Of a stretch of 5,042 nucleotides of DNA, positions 1-5,042 are shown one piece after another. The stretch's first letter is position 1. Every line of letters begins with the position of its first letter. This DNA is from an uncultured Brevinema sp. (GTDB taxonomy: Bacteria; Spirochaetota; Brevinematia; Brevinematales; Brevinemataceae), in NCBI GenBank assembly GCA_947036575.1, contig CAMQSH010000144.1:1-5042 (forward strand). The letters are read 5' to 3'. Made by a program: the position numbers and the translations under genes. Under the pieces are notes generated by a model that did no database searches, had not been told where the DNA came from, and worked only from the letters and a program-made list of their open reading frames with translations.

Positions 1-776
1 TCTTGAATTCTTAATTTAATTTCTTCTATATCCATATAATTTTTAACAATTCCTATAGGAATCGTTACTTTTGTTTTGAGAATATTAGCAAACTCATCTG
101 TTGTTAATATTAAATCAGCTTTTATAGAACTTGCACTTGAAATGTCTGTATGTTCTACTTTTGTATTAATCATTTTTAATTCTTTAGCAACCTTTTCCAC
201 AGTCATTCGCAAGATTAACGAGCTTCCCATCCCAACACCACAAACAGTTAGAATAAAGTAAGGGGTATTAATAACAGGGCCATCTGCTGTTGAAGTTTCT
301 ACTATTGTAGGTTTTGTAACTTGTTCATTTGCCATTGTTAATATTTTTTTTACTTCAGTACTATTATTAGATTTTTTTAATTGTTCTATTAGAGCTGTGT
401 TTTCTAAAAATTGAGCCACACTTGGCATTATTTCATCTGAAAAATTATCTGCTGTATCTGATACTACCGTTAGTATTAGATAAATTGGATCATTTTCACA
501 ATGAAACTTAACCCCACTTTTAACTATTAAAAGTGAAACCCCACTCTTTATTCCTCCAAATTCAGGGCGAGCATGAGGCATTACAACATTAGGAATTAGA
601 GCATAGTATGGACCATTTTCTTTAGTATTTTTTAAAATAGCATCTTTATATTCTTTTTTTGCAAATCCTTTATCTACTAAAAGACTAGCTCCTCGCTTAA
701 CAGCATCTTCCCAATTCCATACCGAAGGAAGAATAGTAATCAATTCATTTTCTAATAACATTTTTGGAATATTCAT
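1..776 (-). CDS. PTS EIIA-EIIB fusion protein, ascorbate/mannitol-type (3' end cut by window)
   Basis: Cytoplasmic phosphotransfer component of the PTS encoded in this operon: it takes phosphate from HPr on the EIIA histidine, passes it to the EIIB cysteine, and from there to the sugar carried by the EIIC gene upstream. The frame is open from the ATG at 776 to the window edge, giving 258 codons without a stop. Residues 1-150 form an EIIA domain of the fructose/mannitol/ascorbate type, with the phosphorylated histidine expected at His68 in VVMPHARPE. A polar linker (about 151-170) leads to an EIIB domain starting near 172 with the P-loop CGVGMGSS, active Cys179. EIIB domains of this type have about 90 residues, so only a few C-terminal residues are probably missing. 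The ATG overlaps the TGA of the preceding gene (ATGA) and has an AAGGAAA ribosome site. The ula system of E. coli has these domains as separate proteins; here they are fused in A-B order without regulatory domains. Domain assignment is firm, the sugar is not known. Confidence 0.92.
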   Translation of the reverse strand, partial: MNIPKMLLENELITILPSVWNWEDAVKRGASLLVDKGFAKKEYKDAILKNTKENGPYYALIPNVVMPHARPEFGGIKSGVSLLIVKSGVKFHCENDPIYLILTVVSDTADNFSDEIMPSVAQFLENTALIEQLKKSNNSTEVKKILTMANEQVTKPTIVETSTADGPVINTPYFILTVCGVGMGSSLILRMTVEKVAKELKMINTKVEHTDISSASSIKADLILTTDEFANILKTKVTIPIGIVKNYMDIEEIKLRIQ

Positions 777-1519
777 TTGTTTTCCTTATTTGATAGATCT
801 TTTATTTGTTTGTTGATAATCGAAATCATATTTTGAATAACAGGGTCTAAAATAAATTTGCCTTTTTCTTCTGTTGCTAATGTAGCATTCCCCATAACCG
901 CTGTCTTGCTAAATTCACTCCATAAAACTGGTCGATAATCAATATCTTCTGGAAATTCAATATTTTCGTTAATTGCTTTTTCCATAGCGACATGTTTTGG
1001 ACATAAATGTAGCATATAAGAAGTCTCAAGTTCATCAGCATGAAAGAAATTACCATGTCCTCTTGATTGTTCTAATACTTGAGAACTAAATTTATTAGCA
1101 TCAGGATAAAATAAATTTAAAGTTCTACATTCTGGGTGAAGAGCTAGTATTTTTCTCTGTACTTGTTTAATTGATTCATGATTTCCTAAATGAGCATTGA
1201 TAAAAACAAATAATTTGAAATTATTTTTAGCAGCAGAGCTAACAATAGCTAGAAGATACTCCTCTAATACTTGAGGTGGAATATGAAAACTGCCCGGAAA
1301 ATCTTGTAAACTCCATGTTTGACCATATGAAACTGTTGGTAAAATCCATGCTGGAATCTTTTCTACGATACGCTTTGCTAAAGCTTCCGCTAAATAATTA
1401 TCTGTCCCTAACGGAAGATGTGCTCCATGAGCTTCTATAGCACCTATAGGAAGGATAGCTATAGATGTCTTATGAATTTGCTCATGAACGTCTTGACTAT
1501 TAAGTTCTGAAAAATACAT
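773..1519 (-). CDS. Creatininase-family metal-dependent hydrolase
   Basis: A 248-residue protein, the usual length for the creatininase (creatinine amidohydrolase) family. These are cytoplasmic, usually two-metal hydrolases acting on cyclic amides, formamides or cyclic keto-sugars. The N-terminal metal motif is clear: PIGAIEAHGAHLPLGTD gives Glu29, His31 and Asp40, matching Glu34, His36 and Asp45 of Pseudomonas creatininase. A second motif, INAHLGNHE, supplies His110, and HADELETS (160-167) resembles the HAxxxE segment that gives a late acidic ligand in NGHGGN-type members. True creatininase has NGHYEN at the middle motif; this protein does not, so creatinine is an unlikely substrate. Creatininase-fold enzymes include 3-dehydro-scyllo-inosose hydrolase, which fits a sugar pathway, but that link is inference. 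The start is supported by AAGGAG lying in the last codons of the upstream lactonase gene, 3 nt before this ATG. The stop overlaps the following EIIA-EIIB start, so the genes are translationally coupled. Family sure, substrate unknown. Confidence 0.9.
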   Translation of the reverse strand: MYFSELNSQDVHEQIHKTSIAILPIGAIEAHGAHLPLGTDNYLAEALAKRIVEKIPAWILPTVSYGQTWSLQDFPGSFHIPPQVLEEYLLAIVSSAAKNNFKLFVFINAHLGNHESIKQVQRKILALHPECRTLNLFYPDANKFSSQVLEQSRGHGNFFHADELETSYMLHLCPKHVAMEKAINENIEFPEDIDYRPVLWSEFSKTAVMGNATLATEEKGKFILDPVIQNMISIINKQIKDLSNKENK

Positions 1520-1522
1520 TAT

Positions 1523-2518
1523 CTACTCCTTAAAAGAAAAACAACGGGCAGGATTATCAATAAAAAAACATTTAATAAGATACTCAGCATCAAATCCTGC
1601 TTGTTGTGCCTCATCCTTAAAACGAGGTACCCATTTATCCCATATATAACTTAATCCTAGTCCTTCTTTATAACTTTTGTAGTAAGATTTTCTAGCAGTA
1701 TCTCCACTAATAACAATTTGTTTTTCAAATCCTTTACGACAAAGATCTAAGATATTTGATATTCTAGTTGATTCTGGAGCATATTTTATTTTTCCTATAC
1801 CATCAAAAGAAAGATAAGCTCCTGTATTAGCAACTTTCTGATGATAATACGGATCTGGATTTCTATCCATATGTCCAAAACAAACTGCTGATAAATCTAT
1901 TCCTTCAGATTGTAATATCTCAATTTGTTCTAGTGCCATTGTCCCAAATTCTGTATGAGAGTGAATAGGAGCGTGTATAATTTTATGTGCTTGTACTATA
2001 GCATGTATTGTTTTTATTTCTAATGATGAAATACAATTATACCCTGTTCCAAATTTAATTTGTCCTGCAAGATAACTTGTACCTTCCATTCCTTCTTCAA
2101 CTTCAGAAATCACAAAATCTCGTAAAGATTCAATAGAAGAATCTTCAATCCAAGCCAAAAATGTCTCATATTTAGACGGAATAACAGAATATAATTTATC
2201 AGGTATTTTTGCACTCCATAAAAAGTTTTTATTAAATCCAGCCGTACCTATGATATGAAGTCCTGTTTCTTTTGCGATATTAGCAACAACATTAACATCT
2301 CTACCATAATCTACTGCTGTAGCATCAACAACACTCTTTACTCCTGTTTTTTTAAGATCCATACATTCTTGCAATGAGTGTTCATAATTATCCAGTAGAA
2401 GATCTTCTTGATTTTTTTCTACCCAATAATAGGGAGTGCAGTATAGATGTTCGTGTGAATAGGTAATTCCTAATTCAGAACTTTTAATTTCACCTAATAA
2501 AGTTCTTATTCTACCCAT
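1523..2518 (-). CDS. Phosphotriesterase-like metal hydrolase, probable sugar-phosphate lactonase
   Basis: A 331-residue TIM-barrel amidohydrolase of the phosphotriesterase (PTE, COG1735) family. All binuclear-metal ligands can be read: His22 and His24 in SHEHLYC at the end of strand 1, Lys155 in AGQIKFGTG (the carbamylated bridging lysine), His188 in IHSHTEFG, His216 in CFGHMDRNPD, and Asp273 in VISGDTARKSYY. From memory of the literature, the HMDRNPD and SGDxARKSY segments are typical of a PTE subgroup (Listeria Lmo2620, Bacillus halodurans Bh0225 and a Mycoplasma homologue) that hydrolyses phosphorylated aldono-1,4-lactones. Lys243, Lys245, Arg276 and Tyr279 are candidate phosphate contacts by position only. 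Lying between a PTS permease and another hydrolase, it most likely opens a lactone phosphorylated during uptake, the step that UlaG performs in the ascorbate pathway. The ATG has a weak AGAGAA ribosome site overlapping the upstream stop, 9 nt away. Family and catalytic competence are well supported; the exact lactone is not. Organophosphate hydrolysis is not expected as the main role. Confidence 0.9.
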   Translation of the reverse strand: MGRIRTLLGEIKSSELGITYSHEHLYCTPYYWVEKNQEDLLLDNYEHSLQECMDLKKTGVKSVVDATAVDYGRDVNVVANIAKETGLHIIGTAGFNKNFLWSAKIPDKLYSVIPSKYETFLAWIEDSSIESLRDFVISEVEEGMEGTSYLAGQIKFGTGYNCISSLEIKTIHAIVQAHKIIHAPIHSHTEFGTMALEQIEILQSEGIDLSAVCFGHMDRNPDPYYHQKVANTGAYLSFDGIGKIKYAPESTRISNILDLCRKGFEKQIVISGDTARKSYYKSYKEGLGLSYIWDKWVPRFKDEAQQAGFDAEYLIKCFFIDNPARCFSFKE

Positions 2519-2527
2519 ATTGATTCT

Positions 2528-3826
2528 CTATGGTAAAAATTTAGCTAGGAATGAAATTGCAGGAGCAAGTAAAAACATATCACTGTCTGCTGCCCATAAA
2601 GCTGTATCTGGAATGGTATTATTTAATAAATAAGTTACTGTAAACCATTGTCCTACAGCAACTATAGTAGCGGTTAAAAATCCTGCTATTATTGCACCAC
2701 GGATACCACCTGTACTATTACCAAAAACTCCAGCAGTAGCTCCATGGAAAAATAAAACGATCATACTTGGAACAAAAACATAACCAATTGTATTTCCAAG
2801 GATAATCATCCAAAATAATCCACCTAAAAATGCACCTAAAAATCCTAAGATCACAGCATTAGGAGCATAAGAAAATACCAAAGGACAATCTAAAGCTGGT
2901 TTAGCTTCTGGAGCAAATTTATCTGAAAATCCTTTGAAGGCAGGAATCATTTCTCCAATAAACATTCGGACTCCAAAGAGCGTTACCGCAATACCTGCTG
3001 TAAAGATAAGAGATTGTTTAATCACATATAAAATAAAATTCATTGACCCACTAGCTTTAAAAATTTCTGTAATTTGTTCTGTTTGTGGTTTTATAAACAA
3101 AATAGCAGCTCCTGTGATAAAAAGAAATCCCATAACTAAAGCTGTAATCACATTAGATTCTCTTAAAAATGATAAAGAGGTTGGTACTTGTAAATCTTCA
3201 GAATCACGAGACCCAATACCAACAACTTTCCCAACTAAAGCTCCAAGTACAGCGACTGAGGCAGATGTATGCCCCAAAGCTAAGTTAGCATTAGATGTTA
3301 TTTTATTCATAAAAGGTTGAGCAATAGCAGGCTGTATTGTCCAATACAATCCCATTAAAATACTAAGAAATAGTACCAAAGATGTGAAAGAAATATCTGG
3401 GTTTGCATTTACGATTACACCAGCAAATATAGTTGTTGTCCAGAACATCATATGTCCTGTCAAATAAATATATTTAAGAGGAGTTATTCGAGCTAATAAT
3501 ACATTGATTACAAATCCTAAGGTCATTGATAAAGTTATAGCAGAACCAAATTGTGTATTAAAAGCTTCTTGACCCATAAAAGATTTTAATTGCTGAGGAT
3601 CTAGATTGAAAACTGTTGCCCATACAGGTTGAAATATTAATAAAGCTCGAACAATTATTCCTGCTCCCTCACTAATAATCAAAAATCCCAACATTGCTTT
3701 TATCATTCCTATAAAAGTGTCAGAAAAATTTTTATTTTGAGATATGAGTCCTATCATAACAATCATTCCCAATAAAATTGTTGGTTCAGCAAAAATGTTG
3801 TTCACTAACCATATAAGTATATTCAT
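2528..3826 (-). CDS. PTS EIIC permease, UlaA/SgaT (ascorbate) type
   Basis: Integral membrane subunit of a PTS permease that moves the sugar across the cytoplasmic membrane while EIIB phosphorylates it. The 432 residues are hydrophobic throughout, with about ten to eleven membrane segments (roughly 14-30, 43-63, 96-113, 121-141, 147-165, 184-204, 226-245, 271-290, 322-345, 350-367, 376-397 and perhaps the C terminus). Family markers include LTGHMMFW (His125), LGHTSASVAVLGALVG (His186), the cytoplasmic loop SEDLQVPTSLSFLRES (209-224) and ALDCPLVFSYAPNAV (Asp313). These resemble the histidine and aspartate regions that line the substrate site of E. coli UlaA, which is slightly longer (about 465 residues). 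First gene of the operon, with a strong AAAGGAG ribosome site 7 nt before the ATG and two copies of a palindrome further upstream. The assignment to the ascorbate-type EIIC family is firm. Ascorbate itself is only one option, because the neighbours are not those of a classical ula operon. Confidence 0.92.
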   Translation of the reverse strand: MNILIWLVNNIFAEPTILLGMIVMIGLISQNKNFSDTFIGMIKAMLGFLIISEGAGIIVRALLIFQPVWATVFNLDPQQLKSFMGQEAFNTQFGSAITLSMTLGFVINVLLARITPLKYIYLTGHMMFWTTTIFAGVIVNANPDISFTSLVLFLSILMGLYWTIQPAIAQPFMNKITSNANLALGHTSASVAVLGALVGKVVGIGSRDSEDLQVPTSLSFLRESNVITALVMGFLFITGAAILFIKPQTEQITEIFKASGSMNFILYVIKQSLIFTAGIAVTLFGVRMFIGEMIPAFKGFSDKFAPEAKPALDCPLVFSYAPNAVILGFLGAFLGGLFWMIILGNTIGYVFVPSMIVLFFHGATAGVFGNSTGGIRGAIIAGFLTATIVAVGQWFTVTYLLNNTIPDTALWAADSDMFLLAPAISFLAKFLP

Positions 3827-3833
3827 AACAATA

Positions 3834-3840
3834 CTCCTTT
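3834..3840 (-). promoter_or_regulatory. Ribosome binding site of the EIIC gene
   Basis: AAAGGAG on the minus strand, 7 nt before the ATG at 3826. It is the strongest ribosome site that precedes a gene in the window and fixes the start of the first operon gene. Confidence 0.85.
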
Positions 3841-3881
3841 GTTGTTAATTTATTTTAGATTTACAATTAATTTTTAAATAT

Positions 3882-3908
3882 CATGTACTATTGTCCGTAC
3901 ATTTAATT
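3882..3908. promoter_or_regulatory. Operator candidate, proximal copy (palindrome 3883-3902)
   Basis: Contains the interrupted palindrome ATGTACTATTGTCCGTACAT, with 6-bp arms ATGTAC and GTACAT and an 8-bp centre. The full 27-bp block, including a non-symmetrical ATTTAATT flank, is identical to 3951-3977. It lies 56-82 bp before the EIIC ATG. Size, symmetry and position next to a GntR-family gene fit an operator for that regulator. This is inference; no known consensus is claimed. Confidence 0.72.
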
Positions 3909-3950
3909 CAAGTAGACTAATAATAACCTCCTATTTCATTCATTTTAGAC

Positions 3951-3977
3951 CATGTACTATTGTCCGTACATTTAATT
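3951..3977. promoter_or_regulatory. Operator candidate, distal copy (palindrome 3952-3971)
   Basis: Exact 27-bp copy of the block at 3882-3908, 69 bp away start to start and only 16-42 bp after the stop codon of the regulator gene. The palindrome overlaps the spacer before a possible -10 box TAAAAT (3947-3942 on the minus strand), so binding there could block RNA polymerase. The -35 match (TGTACG, 17 nt before) is poor. Confidence 0.72.
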
Positions 3978-3992
3978 TTAATAACCTTGATG

Positions 3993-4730
3993 TTAAACAG
4001 ACCCATTAGATTCAATTTTATAAATAAATTGATCGCCTCGTGCCATTCCTGTGCCATATCCTATAATAATATTATTATAATATAGGATTCTTTCTAACTT
4101 TGTTCCCACAGCTCCCATCTCTACTTGTAAAAATTTTGCATTATTTTGATCAATCAAAACAGATTGAAGATATTCTTCAGCTTTATTAAAAACAACTTGA
4201 TATTGTTCTCTAAAACACTGGTATAAAGATTGTGTTTCATCATATTTTTTATCCAAGTCTACAAAGTATTTACAAAGAAAAAACTCTTCTTGAACCATAA
4301 CGGGACTATTTTCTGCAAAACGTATTCTGTGTAATCTCCATAAAGATTCACCCACAGCACATTTTAACTTTAAACTCACATGAGTATCTGCGGAATATTT
4401 TTCTAATGCTACAATTACTGTATGGTGATGTTTGTCTAAACTATTCATACTTTCAGTAAAACTATAAATTTTAACTAAATTCTGCTTCATTTTGGTATTC
4501 AAAACAAATGTGCCTAAACCACGTTTACGATAAATATATCCTTCTTGGATCAATAAAGTCATCGCCTGACGAATTGTTGCACGACTAACTTGATAGTAAG
4601 AACAAAATTCAAGTTCTGTCCATAGTTGTTCTCCATATTTTATAGAACCTACTTCAATAGCATCTATAATGATATTAGCCAACTGAAAATACAAAGGCAC
4701 CTTTGATTTTAGATCAATTTTTCCAAACAT
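3993..4730 (-). CDS. GntR-family (HutC/UTRA) transcriptional regulator
   Basis: DNA-binding regulator, 245 residues from the ATG at 4730, the normal size for a HutC-subfamily protein (about 240-250). Residues 11-77 form the GntR winged helix: VPLYFQLANII, then the recognition helix SRATIRQAMTLL (49-60), then the wing EGYIYRKRGLGTFV (63-76). Residues about 88-240 form a UTRA ligand domain, recognisable from the LWRLHRIR strand and the C-terminal ARGDQFIYKIE. UTRA domains usually bind a sugar phosphate or related metabolite, so the inducer is likely the phosphorylated substrate of this PTS or a product of it. It probably represses the operon starting at 3826 through the two palindromes just downstream of its own gene. 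A GTG 9 nt upstream (4739) would add three residues. I prefer the ATG because AAAGTGG lies 5 nt before it, whereas the GTG has no ribosome site. No copy of the operator palindrome is found upstream of this gene, so autoregulation by that site is not apparent. Confidence 0.92.
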   Translation of the reverse strand: MFGKIDLKSKVPLYFQLANIIIDAIEVGSIKYGEQLWTELEFCSYYQVSRATIRQAMTLLIQEGYIYRKRGLGTFVLNTKMKQNLVKIYSFTESMNSLDKHHHTVIVALEKYSADTHVSLKLKCAVGESLWRLHRIRFAENSPVMVQEEFFLCKYFVDLDKKYDETQSLYQCFREQYQVVFNKAEEYLQSVLIDQNNAKFLQVEMGAVGTKLERILYYNNIIIGYGTGMARGDQFIYKIESNGSV

Positions 4731-4792
4731 TTTACCCACTTTATCAAAAACAATTAATAAACAATATATTATTTATCTGTTATACAGGTTAT

Positions 4793-4826
4793 GTTTATTT
4801 ATATGATATCATAAATATAAATAAAC
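4793..4826. repeat. AT-rich inverted repeat overlapping the regulator promoter region
   Basis: Perfect 11-bp arms GTTTATTTATA (4793-4803) and TATAAATAAAC (4816-4826) flank a 12-bp centre, and a second palindrome TATGATATCATA (4802-4813) is nested in it. It overlaps the possible -10 boxes of the regulator gene. It may be a protein-binding site, or only chance symmetry in very AT-rich DNA. Confidence 0.5.
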
Positions 4827-4843
4827 GCAATAGTAAATTTCAA
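4814..4843 (-). promoter_or_regulatory. Possible sigma-A promoter for the regulator gene
   Basis: Minus strand TTGAAA (4843-4838), 18-nt spacer, TATATT (4819-4814). An alternative is TTGCGT (4830-4825), 16 nt, TATCAT (4808-4803). Both precede the regulator ATG by about 70-80 nt. In DNA this AT-rich such matches arise easily, so the call is tentative. Confidence 0.35.
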
Positions 4844-4852
4844 TTAAATTTT

Positions 4853-4893
4853 ATAGATATTAATTCATATATTAGTAATGAATTAATATCTAT
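4853..4893. repeat. Long AT-rich inverted repeat (16-bp perfect arms)
   Basis: Arms ATAGATATTAATTCAT (4853-4868) and ATGAATTAATATCTAT (4878-4893) are perfectly complementary, with a 9-nt loop ATATTAGTA. The stem is weak in energy because it has only two G-C pairs, and no T-run follows directly on either strand. It could be a binding site, a weak transcript end or a relic of a small mobile element. Confidence 0.55.
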
Positions 4894-4967
4894 CTATTAC
4901 GATGAACACTTTTTTGAAATAATAACTGAGCTTTGATAAAACACTTGTAAGCTAATAATATGAAAAT

Positions 4968-4988
4968 CCCACCTAATTTTTAGGTGGG
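4968..4988 (-). terminator. GC-rich hairpin, probable intrinsic terminator of a gene beyond the right edge
   Basis: Arms CCCACCTAA (4968-4976) and TTAGGTGGG (4980-4988) make a perfect 9-bp stem with a 3-nt loop. On the minus strand the stem is followed by ATTTTCATATTATT, a poor but usable T-rich tract, so it could end a transcript coming from the right. On the plus strand no T-run follows directly. The shape also recalls hairpins at the ends of IS200/IS605 elements, but no transposase is present. Confidence 0.5.
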
Positions 4989-5042
4989 GGTGATCGTTTT
5001 ACAAATATCATCAATATTTTATCTAAAAAGATCTAGTTTTAT

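Larger units (their letters stand above)
3852..3987 (-). repeat. Degenerate tandem duplication of an operator-bearing control module
   Basis: Read on the minus strand, each unit contains, in order, AGGTTATTA (3987-3979 and 3929-3921), a 27-bp identical block (3977-3951 and 3908-3882) and TCTAAAAT (3949-3942 and 3859-3852). Gaps between these blocks differ: 1 versus 12 nt before the palindrome block and 1 versus 22 nt after it. This pattern suggests an old duplication in which only the operator stayed strictly conserved. The whole lies in the 166-bp gap between the regulator and EIIC genes. TAAAAT inside TCTAAAAT could serve as a -10 box, but no -35 box is convincing at the correct distance, so the promoter of the operon is not pinned down. 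Confidence 0.6.
4731..5042. other. Noncoding upstream region of the regulator
   Basis: About 310 bp with no credible gene on either strand. The region is extremely AT-rich and every frame at the right edge closes quickly. It holds a candidate regulator promoter, two AT-rich inverted repeats and one GC-rich hairpin, listed separately. Confidence 0.7.

Noticed and set aside
76..261. Plus-strand open frame of 61 codons
   Set aside because: It lies entirely antisense to the EIIB domain of the PTS fusion gene, has no ribosome site and no family resemblance.
515..535. Perfect 9-bp inverted repeat CACTTTTAA / TTAAAAGTG with a 3-nt loop
   Set aside because: It sits inside the EIIA coding sequence near two KSGV codon repeats and has no T-run after it, so a terminator is unlikely.
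2934..3320. Plus-strand open frame of 128 codons
   Set aside because: It is antisense to the conserved EIIC coding sequence; it reads as a low-information shadow of the membrane protein gene.
3882..3977. CRISPR-like repeat pair
   Set aside because: There are only two copies, the separating 42 bp shares words with the flanks, and the repeats lie in a promoter region next to a regulator, so operators explain them better.
4731..4739. GTG start nine bases upstream for the GntR regulator
   Set aside because: There is no Shine-Dalgarno site before the GTG, while AAAGTGG lies 5 nt before the ATG at 4730, and the extra three residues are not needed for the GntR fold.
4703..4936. Plus-strand open frame of 77 codons
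   Set aside because: It begins antisense to the regulator start, crosses both AT-rich inverted repeats, has no ribosome site and reads as Ile/Asn/Tyr-rich sequence typical of noncoding AT-rich DNA.
4985..5003. Possible catabolite-response (cre) element, minus strand TGTAAAACGATCACC
   Set aside because: It has one extra base before the central CG compared with the cre consensus and lies about 250 bp upstream of the regulator gene, not at the PTS operon promoter.

Overview
The window is AT-rich (about one third G+C by eye), uses TGA only as a stop, and has purine-rich Shine-Dalgarno sites of the AAGGAG type. With a PTS transporter and a GntR/UTRA regulator, this points to a low-GC Bacillota (Firmicutes), perhaps of the Lactobacillales. 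The genus cannot be fixed from the sequence. All convincing genes lie on the minus strand, so the biology reads from right to left.

Right edge (about 4731-5042): noncoding DNA with a GC-rich hairpin (4968-4988), a long AT-rich inverted repeat (4853-4893) and a further dyad (4793-4826) that overlaps a plausible promoter for the regulator. Next is a GntR/HutC-type regulator (4730-3993). It is followed by a 166-bp control region holding two identical 27-bp copies of a palindromic operator candidate (core ATGTACTATTGTCCGTACAT). The copies sit inside a larger degenerate tandem duplication.

A tight four-gene operon follows: a UlaA/SgaT-type PTS EIIC permease (3826-2528), a phosphotriesterase-like metal-dependent hydrolase of the sugar-phosphate lactonase type (2518-1523), a creatininase-family metal amidohydrolase or hydrolase (1519-773), and a fused EIIA-EIIB PTS protein (776 to beyond position 1). 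Gaps are 9 and 3 nt, then a 4-nt ATGA overlap, so co-transcription and translational coupling are very likely.

The inferred system is PTS uptake of a sugar or sugar-acid/lactone. EIIA-EIIB passes phosphate from HPr to the substrate as EIIC imports it. The PTE-like enzyme then probably opens a phosphorylated lactone, and the creatininase-family enzyme performs another hydrolytic step. The layout resembles the ascorbate ula pathway, but a PTE-fold lactonase stands where ula has the unrelated UlaG, and a creatininase homologue is added. The true substrate is unknown. The local GntR protein probably represses the operon through the duplicated palindrome. No CRISPR array, tRNA, rRNA or complete mobile element was seen.
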